Shown one piece after another: positions 20,834 through 33,075 of a stretch of DNA of 64,000 nucleotides. The stretch is from assembly GCF_001411555.2 (NCBI RefSeq), contig NW_023357374.1:124001-188000 (forward strand), in the 5' to 3' direction. The DNA comes from Juglans regia. Taxonomy: Eukaryota; Streptophyta; Magnoliopsida; Fagales; Juglandaceae. Made by a program: the position numbers and the translations under genes. Positions within the stretch are counted from its first letter, which is position 1; every line of letters starts with the position of its first letter. The notes beneath the pieces are model-generated. The model was not told where the DNA came from. It did not search any database and saw only the letters and a list, made by a program, of their open reading frames with translations.

Positions 20834-21697
20834 TATGTTTTTCTTTATTTGTTTTGTTTTATTTTTGTTTTCTCTTATTTTCTTTCTTTTCCTTTTTGTT
20901 TGTTGTTATTTTCTTTGTTTTTGTTTGCAGGTTAGTTTCATTTTGTCATTTCAAGTTACCATCTTTAGTGCTTAACGAGCTACCCACATCACTCATCAGG
21001 TGTATTCGACCCTTTTTAGTTACTCCCCATTCAAATTTGATTCTTAAACATTGAGGATAATGCTTTATTTAAGTTGGGGGTGGTGGTAAAAATTCAGTAT
21101 TTCAAATGCTTGTTGAAACTCTATGGCATATTTTCATGTGTCAAATTTTGTTAATTTTGCATCACACATGCATCTTTTTCACATGTGTACTCATTCTCAT
21201 TCATAGTCATCTTCATAAATTCACCAAACCCACCATAATCATTTTTGCTAAGGCATTCACAGAACCTCTAATGTACTCATCTAAGGTTTGTGGTAAGATG
21301 GTAGTTTGACACATGTAGCTAGAGAACTCTTTTGCTTAAGTATTCATGTGAGTTTTAGAGAGGATTGAGAGCCTAGACATGCAGTAAATTGTGATAAGCG
21401 GTTTATTGATATGTTGAATTGGGCACTTCTTGTGAGAATATCATTACATGGTTTTGTGGTAAGTGGTGGATATACTAGGGATATGACGAACGTCAACTTA
21501 GAATCAACGTTTGAGCCTTTCAAGCCAACCCTTTCCATCATAGACCCCTAGTAGCCAACTTTGAGCCAATAAATAGATATAGCTTTTTCTTTTCATATGC
21601 CCACATTATCCTTACCTCTCCACATTGGAGTATAACCTACACACTTGTTTTTTCTACCCTTGTTACTTCTAAGTGTGTATTAGATGTGAAATTCTTA
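20834..21697 (+). other. Athila-like post-pol region
   Basis: A non-coding stretch. The marker ATTGAGGATAATGC, then TTAAGTTGGGGGTGG at 21069-21083, usually follows pol in Athila elements. I see no env-like frame. It is interrupted at 21698 by E4 and resumes at 26456 (26456-27136), also without coding sequence. Confidence 0.6.
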
Positions 21698-22409
21698 TGA
21701 TATGAACCCGCGGGAAAAGAATCCCTTGAACCCACAATTAATTTGAAAACACCCCAAGAAAGCCAAATTCAAGTCAATGGATGGAGAACCTAGACCCAAT
21801 GAGAACTTGTTTCAAGAACCTAGATTATATTAAAATCTAGACCCGTTGAAGAACCCGTCTCAAGAACCTAGATTACAAAGGAGGAAAGCCACAAAGGTTG
21901 TGATTTACCTTTGATAAGTTCAAAAGTTCAATTAAGAACAAGAGGAGATAAACTCAACTCACAATGAATAAATTCATCAAATTTCATAAACTTCATAAAC
22001 TTCTGAAAATGAGGCTACAAAGAGTATTTAAACCAAAACCTAATTAAAACCCTAGATAAAATAAAACCCCATCTTCCAAAAATACCCCTGAGTGAACAGT
22101 GCCACGGCTACAGTACGGCGTAACTACAGTAACCCTAACCCTAGTTCAATAAAATAATAACTTTCCCAACATGCCCTTACATAGGCATAAACCCAATTAT
22201 TCTAAGCAAATAAAATAGGTCCTTGAAATTAATTAAATAAGTTGAAAGCCTTCAAGTGTCCAAAGCCTATAAGTCATGTTGTTGCCCTTTCCATAGCTTA
22301 TGAAATGAATCAAAGCATAATCTTCATCGTTTAAGCCCTTGAACTTGTATTTGGCCCATCTGGAACTTGCAACATATCTTTAAGACTAAGCCCACCTTGG
22401 TTTCCATCA
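21698..22409 (-). repeat. E4 3' LTR (left)
   Basis: 712 bases, TGATATGAACC at the left and TTTCCATCA at the right. The CACTGTAGC-type repeat region differs from that of the right LTR (near 22101-22135 versus 26130-26170). Confidence 0.92.
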
Positions 22410-22864
22410 TTCCCCCTCTCCTCAAAAGTATTCGACCTCGAATCTCCACCTGGATCAAAGGAAAAAATGTTAGTAACATTATCATTGATTTCATATGTAT
22501 TGTCATTAATTTGTTCAAGAATTTGAGAACATCCATCTAAGCTACTCCTGTTGTCAACAGATAAAGACATTAAATCTAAAGGAGTAAATAGATTAAGTCT
22601 ATAAACAATTTGAAAAGGAGAATATAAAGTAGTAGTATGCATGGTCCTGTTATATGCAAACTCTACAAATCCATCCATAACCACAAAAATAGAATTTCTA
22701 CTCCTTTCTTTCCTAGGCAGCCCCAAAACAAAGTCCATAGATATGTCTACACATGACTCACTAGGAATAGGTAAGGGCGTATGCAACCCATGTGGCAAAA
22801 GTATAAATTTGGCCTTTCTGCATGTAATGCACCTGCCACAAATACAATTAACATCTCTCTTCAT
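22331..22864 (-). pseudogene. E4 integrase remnant and C-terminal tail
   Basis: Frame with [19 protein letters not shown] (integrase zinc domain), then SMDFVLGLP (start of the catalytic core, first Asp) and IFVVMDG. It jumps to [13 protein letters not shown], so the second Asp and the Glu of the DDE triad are deleted. It continues with the C-terminus and runs into the 3' LTR (SRSNTFEERGNDGNQGG). It is separated from the main E4 frame by a stop after HEHLC at 22871. E1 lost this piece as well. Confidence 0.8.
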
Positions 22865-22870
22865 CTTAGA

Positions 22871-24859
22871 CTAACATAAATGTTCATGCAAAATGTCTAA
22901 TATTTTCTTGACACCAGAATGACTACTCCAAATATATGCAAACTCAAGGAAGGGCAAATGATAGTCCCACAAACATTCATGCAACACATCAATGAATGAC
23001 AATTGATACTTCCACAAATGTTCATGCAACACGTCATTGAAAGGTAAATGATATTCCCACAAACATTCATGCAACACAACAAAAGTCTTCGTTACACCAT
23101 GGTTACCCAATAAACCACCATGTCCATCACACACAAGCAACTTACGCATAAAACTAGTAGGTACACAAAATCTATTCTTTCTAAACAAGTACCAATCTAG
23201 TTTATAGAACTTACCAAACGATGCTTTCTCACATGTTCCATACACACTAGCAAAGTCATCATCAGTAGCATGCAATTCCTTATAATATTCAAGTTTCAAC
23301 AATTTTGCATCTAAAATGAAGATAAGTACATACCTTCTTGCTAAAGTATCAACCACAAAATTTTTTATACCTTGTGTGTATTTGAATACATGAGGAAAAG
23401 TCTCAATACAATCCTCCCGCTTAGCATGCATTATGGTCAACAACTTACCTTGTCCCTTTAAGTGTGTCAATGACTCATGTTCTTCCAAGAAAGGTCGGTT
23501 AGGAATTGTTGCACCTGGCACAAAATCAATGTAGTGCTCTATCTCCCTAATGGGTGGCAATCCACTAAATACACCACTTGGAAACACGACCTCATATCCC
23601 TGCAACAAAGAGACAACAATACTAGGCAAACATACGTCAAGTTCGTTAGGATTAAGACTTGCCTTAGCATAAAAACTCACTTTTCTCTTTGTTTTTCTCT
23701 CACTTTCTTCACACTCTCTTTTCTTTCCACTCTCTTTTTCTTTTTCACTCTCTTTTTCCCTTTCACACTCTTTTTTCTTTTCACTCTCTTTTTTTCTGTC
23801 ACTCTCTTTTTCTTCATCTTTTTTTGTACTCTCGACCTCACAATTATTTTTCAACTCATTCTCTCTTGTGCTTGAGGTCTTATTCTCACCCTCTTCTTTT
23901 TTCTCTCTCATTTTTCTCTCTTTCTCCATTTCGGTCTCACTATTTCTTTTCTTCTCAATCTCATCTTCACTCTTGCTTTTCAACTCAATCTCACTTTCAC
24001 TTTCACTCTCACCTTCACTCTTGCTTTTCAGCTCATTCTCACTTTCACTCTTGCTTGTTTGCTCAATCTCCTTTTCACTTTTTCTTTTTTGATCACTCTC
24101 ACTTTTACTCATTCTTTTTTTATCACTCTCATTTTCACTCTTTCTGTTTTGAGCAACCTCACATTTCAGCTTCAATTGATCCCCATGGACCTGTGTTGGA
24201 GTTAAAGGAGCAAGTTTGATTGTTTTTCCATCTTTTTCAAAACTGTACATGTTCCTTAACCCATCATGGATCACCTTCCTATCATACTGCCATGGCTTCC
24301 CCAACAAAATATGACCAGCATGCATAGGCACTACATCACAAAGGACCATATCCTGGTATTTTCCAATTGAAAATGAAACTAGCACTTGCTTATTTACCCT
24401 AACCTCCCCACAATCACTCAACCACTGCAACATGTATGGTCTAGGGTGTTTCAAGGTACGTAAATTCAATTTCTCAACTAAAGTAGTGCTAGCCAAATTA
24501 ATACAACTCAAATCAATGACAATACTACATACCTTATTGTTGATGTGGCATCTAGTATGAAAAACGTTCTCACTCTGCTGCTCTGTATCATTCATCTTAA
24601 TTTGTGTATTGAGTACACGCCTAGCAACAAGAGACTCACCATACTCTTCTTTCTCATACCCATTCTCAATACTAGGCTCATGTCGCCTCCTACCTCTCTC
24701 ACCTTGCAGATTTCTAATCAGTACTTCTTGATTATCCATCCTATCCCTCACTTCACCCAACACCAAGTTCAACCGCTCAAACTGTTGTTGCATGGCTTGC
24801 AACACAAAAGATGAGTTATCTGCCACACCTTTTGGTGATGAGTCACTTCTGTGAGACAT
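22871..24859 (-). CDS. E4 rearranged Gag-protease-remnant protein
   Basis: About 660 codons from the ATG of MSHRS at 24859 (a second ATG lies just upstream at 24862; the frame also extends to 24937, but only from GTG). The layout equals that of the E1 protein: Gag N-terminus, protease with IVIDLSC in place of IIDGGSC, a long K/S/E-rich repeat, an LPPIREIEHYIDF piece, an RNase H end (LARR), then NHGVTKTFVVLHE and three further LHE[CH]LWxY units. It stops at HEHLC where the full-length element reads HEHFFW. E1 and E4 differ at scattered residues but keep the same deletion junctions. Product function unknown. Confidence 0.72.
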   Translation of the reverse strand: MSHRSDSSPKGVADNSSFVLQAMQQQFERLNLVLGEVRDRMDNQEVLIRNLQGERGRRRHEPSIENGYEKEEYGESLVARRVLNTQIKMNDTEQQSENVFHTRCHINNKVCSIVIDLSCINLASTTLVEKLNLRTLKHPRPYMLQWLSDCGEVRVNKQVLVSFSIGKYQDMVLCDVVPMHAGHILLGKPWQYDRKVIHDGLRNMYSFEKDGKTIKLAPLTPTQVHGDQLKLKCEVAQNRKSENESDKKRMSKSESDQKRKSEKEIEQTSKSESENELKSKSEGESESESEIELKSKSEDEIEKKRNSETEMEKERKMREKKEEGENKTSSTRENELKNNCEVESTKKDEEKESDRKKESEKKKECEREKESEKEKESGKKRECEESERKTKRKVSFYAKASLNPNELDVCLPSIVVSLLQGYEVVFPSGVFSGLPPIREIEHYIDFVPGATIPNRPFLEEHESLTHLKGQGKLLTIMHAKREDCIETFPHVFKYTQGIKNFVVDTLARRYVLIFILDAKLLKLEYYKELHATDDDFASVYGTCEKASFGKFYKLDWYLFRKNRFCVPTSFMRKLLVCDGHGGLLGNHGVTKTFVVLHECLWEYHLPFNDVLHEHLWKYQLSFIDVLHECLWDYHLPFLEFAYIWSSHSGVKKILDILHEHLC

Positions 24860-25727
24860 CATAATATGCTGCACAAAAAGAATGTTAGTAAAAAACCTCA
24901 CACACTCCCTTACGTGTTTGCACTCAAATAATGGCACTCCACTCGTGTTTCACTCTTAATGGTTTTTTCCCGATAATAGTCTCACACTCTCTTGCCTTTT
25001 ACCTCAATAGTTTTCCCGCTCAAGTTCTTTAAGAACTAGTTGAATTAAATCAAGACAATACAACCTTGTATTATTCCAACCAGTAATATAGATCAAAGAA
25101 ACAATGAATGAATAAATTGACACGAGACTCAAGGAATTTATACGAGGGAAAAAGTAATTATAAAACAAGATACCAACTATAAAGATGTATTAAGCTCCTA
25201 TGATGATAAAAGCTCAATCAACAAATACTTTATTTCTCTTTGTTATAACTATGTAGCAACTTTCAATACGCTACCTTCTCTTCTCTTCTTCTTCTTCTTT
25301 CTGTTTTTTTTTTTTCGAATTTTTTTTTTCAAATTTTTTTTTCCTTTCCTTTTCTTTTCTTTTCTTTTCCTTTCCTTTTCTTTCTTTTCTTTTCTCTAAT
25401 TCAACCACAAACAGAAATATTCAATTGTGAAAACCAAGCAATTGAATTCAAACACACAAGCATGGACAATGAAGTAGAAGAGAATCAATGGAACGACACT
25501 CCAAGCAATTGATAAACTTAGAGATGCAGGAAACCCTAGAATTTTGAAACCCTAGGCGATGCAAATTTCAGCCAAACCCAAAACCCTAAGAATTTCGGCA
25601 GCCTACTTTTTGTTTCAATTTTTTTTTTTGGCAACCCTAGAACCATGAAGCCCTAGAATTAAATTTAAGGATGCTATAATTAACAGATAGAATCAAACCT
25701 GATTGGAAACCTGGCACTGATACCAAA

Positions 25728-26450
25728 TGATATGAACCCGTGGGAAAAGAATCCCTTGAACCCACAATCAATTTGAAAACACCCCAAGAAAGCCAAATTC
25801 AAGTCAATGGATGGAGAACCTAGACCCAATGAGAACTTGTTTCAAGAACCTAGATTATATTAAAATCTAGACTCGTTGAAGAACCCGTCTCAAGAACCCA
25901 GATTACAAAGGAGGAACGCCACAAAGGTTGTGATTTACCTTTGATAAGTTCAAAAGTTCAATTAAGAATAAGAGGAGATAAACTCAACTCACAATGAATA
26001 AATTGATCAAATTTCATAAACTTCATAAACTTCTGAAAATGAGGCTACAAAGAGTATTTAAACCAAAACCTAATTAAAACCCTAGATAAAATAAAACCCC
26101 ATCTTCCAAAAATACCCCTGAGTGAACAGTACCACGGCTACAGTAAGACACTACAGTAACTCGGCTACAGTAACCCTAACCCTAGTTCAATAAAATAATA
26201 ACTTTCCCAACATGCCCTTGCATAGGCATAAACCCAATTATTCTAAGCAAATAAAATAGGTCCTTGAAATTAATTAAATATGATGAAAGCCTTCAAGTGT
26301 CCAAAGCCTATAAGTCATGTTGTTGCCATTTCCATAGCTTATGAAATGAATCAAAGCATAATCTTCATCGTTTAAGCCCTTGAACTTGTATTTGGCCCAT
26401 CTGGAACTTGCAACATATCTTTAAGACTAGGCCCACCTTGGTTCCCATCA
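25728..26450 (-). repeat. E4 5' LTR (right)
   Basis: 723 bases, next to PBS 25709-25727 and followed on the right by the TCTTA duplication. Confidence 0.92.
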
Positions 26451-27136
26451 TCTTATTATTATTTTTTTTGCACGGAATAAAAAAAAGAAGAGAGAGAAAA
26501 GGGCAGAACATGAGTTACAATATGTTCAAGTGAGTGAGCTTCAAAGTTAAAATACCAAGGCTGGGTAGAAATAGCAAAATAGCAGGATGACATAATTGTT
26601 CAGCAAATTATAAAAAAATGAAAAGAGGCATTATTAGATGATTTGAAAGGTTGGAGAGTACATCAAGTGAGAAGTGTGGTCTACTGAGATATTTAATAAG
26701 ATTCCCTTTGTATGTACTTGGAAGTTTTTTAATCTTTTTTCATTTTTTTATATAGCCTCGAACCTAAGCCACGTTACAACCTTTTGTGTTGACCGTTCTG
26801 ATCCTAAGTAAACTTTTGGAAAGAATGGTTGAATTCTCATTTGTTACTGTTCTATCATAAGATCAATGCTTACTTATTGCTTGTTCATAATTACCTAAAT
26901 CTCTATGTGATTGTGTGTACACCACATGTCAACTCCATAGAGAGAGCCCTTAAACGAAACATTATTATACCCGTGAGTTATGGAGCTGAACCTTTTGTTT
27001 GAGACGTTCTTGATGTTGCATGTGTCAAGGTTAGTGGTAAAAGATGGATATAGCTTGGAGAACACACACACTGTGAATTGCTATAAGTGGATTGATCTTG
27101 ATGGGATATTGGATTTCTTAGTTTGTTTTGGATTCC

Positions 27137-28497
27137 CTATTATTGGACTAAAATGCTAAAATGTTAATAAAAATCATTGGAATTAATGTGTATTCTTGAA
27201 TTGAGTTTCTTTTTACTTTGGGATACTTCTAAGCAGATTTTTATATTTAATTTTAGAGTCCATAAAAGAGCAAGTCCAAACTCATTCAAATTCAAAGGAC
27301 TTTCAAGTGGGCAAGATGTTGGAACAACTTAAAAACTTTCAACGAGTGTAGGACTCTTTAAATAAGGATAATGATGGGGTTTGAGAATAATTCGGATCAG
27401 AGTCCAAAATGCGTTAGGAGACAGAATGGACACACTTTAGTATTTTAATCATAACTTTTCACTCAAATATCTAATTAATGCAATTCTTGATGTGCTGGAA
27501 AGCTATCTTAAAGGGATACAAAGTTGTCTCTAATAAGTATTTCCAAATTCGAAATCCTAAAGTGCGTACGTGGCTTCCAAGTTGACTCCTAAAATTTAGG
27601 TAATTTTGTGTGCGCGAATATGAAGACATTAGGGTTTCTTTCCTACCCTATTTAAGCATATCAATACCATGAAATTGGGAACTTTAGAAAAGGGGAGACA
27701 ACTAAGTTTGAAGGGGGAAGATCTAAAATTAATTTTCATGGCCGCCGTTTGCTCTATTTTTCTCTTGAGATTTTTGTTGTCCATTATATTTATGGGTAAC
27801 TAAATTCTCAAGTAAGGCTAGGATGAGCTTGCACATTACATGGTATTTTTAATTTATTTTTTATTTATGTATTTGATTTTCAATTACTAAAACCCTTTTG
27901 CTTTATCATTCTCAATTCATTATTGATATTTTCTTCTCTGAATAATCATAGAATTTATTATGTTTATGATTTTAGTCATGCTTTTTGTATTGAATGGATT
28001 AGCTCTTTGATTATGTTTGGATCAATTATTTATCTATATTGATTTAATTCTTTTCTGCAATATCGCTTCCAGAGTACATTGTCGTCGTTGGATTTTCTCA
28101 ATAGTGATAATAATTTACGTATTTTAAAAGTGGTGAATGATTTTTCATAGGGTTACATTTGGTTTAATCTTGATTTATAAATCTATACCTTCCGGTTGGG
28201 AATATTAGGAATTGAGTTCCCAATTGAATTATTCAATGAATTAAGAATAATTAAAATATCATATTTGTGCAAATGATTGTCGACGCTTTACTTTTTGTCA
28301 TACTTGAGTACTTTTTTAGTTAGTCACTTTGCTTCACTTTAATTTACATTTAAAATTAATCTTTTATTCTACATTAATCATTTAATCTCTTTCTTTTGTT
28401 TCTTTCTTCCTTCTATAGTTCTTTTAATTTGTTTCTTTGTGGAATCGACACCCCAACGCTGTGCCACAACTACTGCATTATTCTTTGGGCGTAATCA
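27137..28497 (+). repeat. Athila-like 3' LTR
   Basis: Direct repeat of 16416-17722, ending GCGTAATCA. It is about 55 bases longer because it keeps a stretch near 28130-28185 missing from the 5' copy. Confidence 0.8.
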
Positions 28498-28611
28498 AAG
28501 ATCATTCCACCGTCTTGCTGAAAAAATGATAATTAAAAAAAATATAAAATTCATTTATTTTTTTAATATTCATTTATTTAAATACTAACATTATCTTTGT
28601 ATTAATTCATT

Positions 28612-28953
28612 TAGTGCTCGGGCCACAGTCTAGTATGGCAAGAGGTTTCAGACGATCTATCAAGCATAGATGTTCATCCTCAACCTCATTGACTTCACAA
28701 ATTAATAATCTTACCAAAGATTTAGAAGCTGCAAGGCGTGAAAATTAGTATATGAGGTCGAGACAGCAAGAGTTAGAGTCTCTCTTAGAACGTCAGTCTC
28801 ATTTAAAGACGCGTTTGCAAGACCAACAGAGAGACCAGGAGGAAAGAATATGCAGTGAAGTCGAAGGGCAAGTGCAACGGGAAATGATGGTGCAAATGGA
28901 GCTTGTTATATCATTGCAACAGAATCGTGGCGGGCAAGGAAAAAAGAAGAAAT
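28612..28953 (+). pseudogene. CACTA1 transposase_24-type gene, last exon
   Basis: After an intron end (TTTAG at 28609-28613) the frame reads VLGPQSSMARGFRRSIKHR, then TSLTSQINNLTKDLEAARREN, a stop, and MRSRQQELESLLERQ with a Q/E-rich coiled coil ending GGQGKKKK at 28953. The same end structure (VLGQCSGYLRGLGRCVKH and a Q-rich coil) is present in CACTA2 at 44185-44478. It is separated from its upstream exons at 15954-16415 by the Athila-like element. One in-frame TAG near 28748 and the lost middle exon make it a pseudogene. Confidence 0.7.
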
Positions 28954-29094
28954 AAATTTTAACAGTAGTGTTGGCTAGTTTTAATAGCTAATTTTAAAAT
29001 TTTATAAGACATTGTCAGTTGTTAATTGATGGTATGTAATATAATACAATTGATATGTTTTTAAATTTTATGAAATTAATATTTCTGATTTGTA

Positions 29095-29540
29095 CTTTCG
29101 AATGTAAATTAAAAACGTTCAAACGTTGGTTCACATTCGAATGTAGGCCTTTACGTTCGAACATACTGACCCTCAAATGAACAAAACGTTCGAATGATTA
29201 AACGATTAACGTTCAAACAAACCTCCAAATGTACCACTTGCATTTGAACGCTCCTTCATTTATATTCGAAATAACATCCGAACGTTAAACCCGTTACGTT
29301 TAAACGTTAGTCTGTTAATGTTCAAACTTAAATTCAAACGTTTATTATAATGAATGTTTAGACGCATAAACGTTCAAACGTAAATATGATACATTCAAAC
29401 TATAATCAACGAACGTCAACTTCTCTCATTCGAACGCCAATCGGTCGGGTTGCTATTCGAACGTTCAATTGGACGTCCGAACGTTATTTTCTGTGACAGT
29501 TCTCAACCGTCACAAAAAAGGGAACATTCGAACGTTCAAC
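29095..29540 (+). repeat. CACTA1 subterminal motif cluster
   Basis: A dense series of ACGTTCGAA / TTCGAACGT motifs and variants in both orientations, next to the transposon end. In En/Spm-type elements such subterminal repeats are binding sites for the TNPA-like protein; that role is inferred here. Confidence 0.7.
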
Positions 29541-29732
29541 CAAACAGAACACCTCCAACCGTCACTAACAAGTAACGGTTCAACAATAAACCGTCACCAA
29601 TTGTTTTCTATGACGCACATTACGTGACGGTCGTGGTAATGGTTTCAAACCGTCATCTCATATCTTTAGTGAAGTTTTGGAAATTTTTTGTGACGGTTTA
29701 CTCTGTCACAAAAGACAAATTATGTTGTAGTG
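29540..29732 (+). mobile_element. CACTA1 right terminus
   Basis: Ends ...CAAATTATGTTGTAGTG, whose reverse complement is CACTACAACATAATTTG, a CACTA-type terminal inverted repeat. Just inside are repeats of GTGACGGTTT and its inverse. The matching left end is not in the window; it was probably lost when E2 came to lie at 15953. The terminus abuts copia gag sequence at 29733. Confidence 0.8.
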
Positions 29733-32700
29733 CATGGCTGCAGCTCCTCTGGTCATGGGGGTCGCACCCCTTACCAAGTTTGCCGCACTGAAGGACACTA
29801 CGCTAATTGCTGCAACTAGCAGTACGCACGCCATGAGTCTTCTACTCACATTGCCGAGGCCTTCAATCACTTTTACTCTGTCTCTGAAAGTGAAACCCCA
29901 GACTGGTACTTGGATACTGGGGCTTTGGCCCACATGACCACCGACCCATCTATTTTGGATCACTCAAATACTTACAAGGGTAAGGATTGTGTAATTGTAG
30001 GGAATGGTGCCTCTTTACCCATAACTCATACAGGTATTATTTCTCCAAATCCAAATCTTCATTTACTTGATGTTTTGGTTGTTCCTCATCTCAATAAAAA
30101 TCTATTGTCAATTAGTAAATTAACCTCTTATTTTCCATTATCTGTTACTTTCACTAATAATCTTTTCACCGTCCAGAATCGCCAAACGGGAGGGGTGGTG
30201 GCAACCAGTAGAAGAGATGGCGGCTTATATATGCAGGAGCGTGGACATTCAGCTTTTAATAAATCTCTTCATGCTTCATATGATTTATGGCATGCTCACC
30301 TTGGACATGTGAATAATTATGTTATTTCTATTTTAAAGAAAAATTGTCATTTTTTTCTTACATCTTTATTGCCTTCTCCAAAACTATGTGGTACATGCCA
30401 ACTTGCGAAAAATCATCGTTTGCCTTATTCACATAATGAATAGCGATCATCTAATGTGTTGGATTTAACTCATTGTGATATATGGGGTCCTTCCCCCGTC
30501 AAATCCACCTTAGGTTTTGCCTACTATGTTCTCTTCATTGATGATTTTTCTTGCTTCACTTGGTTATATCTTTTGAAATTAAAATCTGACTTTTATGATG
30601 TTTTCCTCCAATTTCAAACATTTGTGGAAATCAACATTTTGCTCGTATCAAAATTTTCAAAGCGATGGCGGTGCCGAATTCACTAGTCATCGTTTCAAAG
30701 ATCACCTTCGCAGCTCTGGTATCCATCATCAACTCTCTTATTCATACATACCTGCTCAAAATGGTCGCGCTGAAAGGAAACATCGTTATGTTACCGAGAC
30801 AGGTCTAGCCCTTCTTTTTCACTCTCTCATTTCTCCTCGCTTTTGGGTTGACGCCTTTAGCACTGTAGCTTACATCATCAACCAATTGCCCACACCACTT
30901 CTTGGAGGTAAGTCACCTTTTGAGCTTCTCTATCGTTCATCTCCTAATTATGCAAATTTTCAACTCTTTGGTTGTCGTGTTTATCCTTGCTTGTGTGATT
31001 ATATGCCTAACAAATTTTCCCCACGTAGCATTCCATACATTTTTCTGGGTTATAGTCCCTCATATAAAGGTTTTCATTGACTTGATCCCTCCACCTCTAG
31101 GCTATATATCACCCGACATGCCCAGTTTGATGAAAATCATTTTCCCTTTCTAGATAAATCTTAGTCTCAGCCCATATCCTCTCTTCACTTTTCCAATTTT
31201 TTGGAACCCAGCATGCTCCATATCGAAACACCTCCCTCTTCTCCCGAGAACCATTCCCCACCCATTACTCCATCTGGATCTAGCCCGTGTGCTATTTGTA
31301 GTAACCTAGTGGATGAGTCTTTGCAGGCTACTGACTCTCCTGTAGGTCCTTCTTCACTGCTCCCGGCCCCGAGCTCGCCTTCAGTTGAGTCTGCCACCAA
31401 CCCTCACTTTACAGATCTCACTCCCGCTCCAGCATTCCCGTTGGATTCTCACCCTATGGTCACACGAGCTAAAGCTGGTATTTTTAAATCTCGTCATCTG
31501 GAAAATATTTGTATTTTGGGATCCTCTGGTCTTCTTTTTGCTTTGCTTGTATCTACTAAACCTAAAGGATTCAAATCTATTGCTAAAAATTCTGATTGGC
31601 TTACGACTATGGATGACGAAGTTCATGCCTTGCAAAATAACCACACATGGATTTTGGTCATGCGACCCGCTAACACAAACATTGTGGGTTCCAAATGGGT
31701 GTTTCGGACCAAATATATGCCTGATAGATCCGTTGAGCGTATCAAAGCTCGCCTTGTTGCCAAAGGCTATACTCAGGTACCTGGTCTTGATTATACTAAC
31801 ACTTTTAGCCCTATATCAAGGCTACCACTGTTCGTGTTGTGCTTTCTATTACTGTCACCAACAAATGGCCTCTTTGCCAACTTGGTGTCAAGAATGCGAT
31901 GGTACTTTCACTGAAAATGTTTATATGGAGCAACCTCCTAGGTACATTGATCCTCGCTTTCCTAATCATGTCTGTAAGTTGAAGAAAGCCCTCTACAGTC
32001 TCAAACAAGCACCTCGTGGTTGGTTTCAGCTCTTCAGCTCGTTTCTTGTTCAACTTGAATTTTCCTACAGTTGTGCTGACACTTCTCTCTTTATTTTCCA
32101 TAAGCAGTCTGGCATAATCTATTTGCTTCTTTATGTTGATGATATTATTGTTACAGGCAACAACTCATCTCTTCTTAAGAGCTTCACTTGCAAGCTCAAT
32201 TATGAGTTTGCCACTAAAGATTTGGGCCCTCTCAGTTACTTTCTTGGTCTTGAAGCTTCAACAACTGCAGATGGTCTCTTCATCAGTCAGCTAAAGTATG
32301 CACGAGATATTCTTACTCGAGCTCATTTACTTGACAGTAAACTGGTCCACACCTCCATGGTTGTTGCGCAGTACCTATCTACTTATGGTACACCTTTTTC
32401 GGATCCCACTCTCTACAGGTCTCTCGTCGGTACCCTCTAGTATTTGACCATTGCACGGCCCGGCCTTGCCCATGCTGTCAATTTTGTTAGCCAATTTCTC
32501 CACACTCCAATAGAGGATCATTTTCTTGCTGTTAAGCATATTCTTCACTATATGTCAAGGGCACCCTTCATTTTGGCCTTCATTTTCGCTCATCTACTAC
32601 TCCTAGTGCTTTAGTTGCTTACTCTGATGCAGATTAGGCAAGCTGCCCTGACACTCGTTGTTCTACCTTGGTGACAACTTGGCTTCTTGTAGTGCCAAGA

Positions 32701-33071
32701 AGCAACTTACTGTCTCCTGCTCTAGCTGTGAATCTGAGTATTACGCTCTTGCGCACACTGCAGTTAAACTACTTTGGCTACGCATCTCCCTCATGATTTT
32801 AATGTCTCCATTCCACAACAGTCTCTTCTTTTATGCGACAACAAAAGTGCCATTTTTGAGTTCCAACCCCGTTTCTCATAAGCGGGCTAAGCATGTTGAG
32901 TTAGACTACCACTTCCTTTGGGAACTTGTTGTTGCTGGCAAACTTCGCACTCAGTATGTTCCCTCTCACCTACAGGTTGCCGACACTTCACCAAAAGTAT
33001 TCCTCGACCACTTTTTGACATTTTCAGATCCAAGCTTCACGTCTGTTCCAATCCAACGCTCAGCTTGCTAG
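29733..33071 (+). pseudogene. Ty1/copia polyprotein, decayed
   Basis: In order: end of the Gag zinc knuckle (VCRTEGHYANCC, first Cys changed to Tyr) near 29777; protease WYLDTGALAHMTTD near 29905; GAG-pre-integrase LWHAHLGHV and CGTCQLAKNH (30286-30410); integrase DLTHCDIWGP (first Asp, 30463) and, after a frameshift, SDGGAEFTSH (second Asp, about 30660) and QNGRAERKHR (Glu); reverse transcriptase from about 31590 (TMDDEVHALQNNHTW) with LLYVDDIIVTG near 32130; RNase H (SDAD then stop, CESEYYALAH) to 33071. Stops and frameshifts occur at about 30441, 30650, 31078, 31830, 32438 and 32635. The front of the element is missing, cut by CACTA1. Order PR-INT-RT-RH defines it as copia. Confidence 0.9.
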
Positions 33072-33075
33072 GGGG

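Larger units (their letters stand above)
21698..26450 (-). mobile_element. E4: second non-autonomous CRM-like element
   Basis: Reverse insertion of 4,753 bases with a perfect target duplication TCTTA (21693-21697 and 26451-26455). Right (5') LTR 25728-26450, left (3') LTR 21698-22409, PBS 25709-25727, polypurine tract 22410-22423. The PBS reads TTTGGTATCAGTGCC, without the extra T seen in the other copies. The LTRs are about 80-90 bases shorter than those of E1 and clearly diverged, yet the internal frame is closely similar to that of E1 and has the same large deletions of Gag core and RT. Confidence 0.93.
16416..28497 (+). mobile_element. Athila-like Ty3/gypsy element, internally deleted, with E4 nested inside
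   Basis: Two direct LTRs (about 16416-17722 and 27137-28497) enclose a PBS with TTTTGGCGCC, an Athila-type gag, protease, the integrase C-terminal end and the post-pol motif TTAAGTTGGGGGTGG (21069-21083), all typical of Athila. RT, RNase H and most of integrase are deleted between about 20405 and 20460. E4 (21698-26450) inserted downstream of the coding part. No target duplication was found; a deletion in CACTA1 at the insertion point may explain this. Confidence 0.85.
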
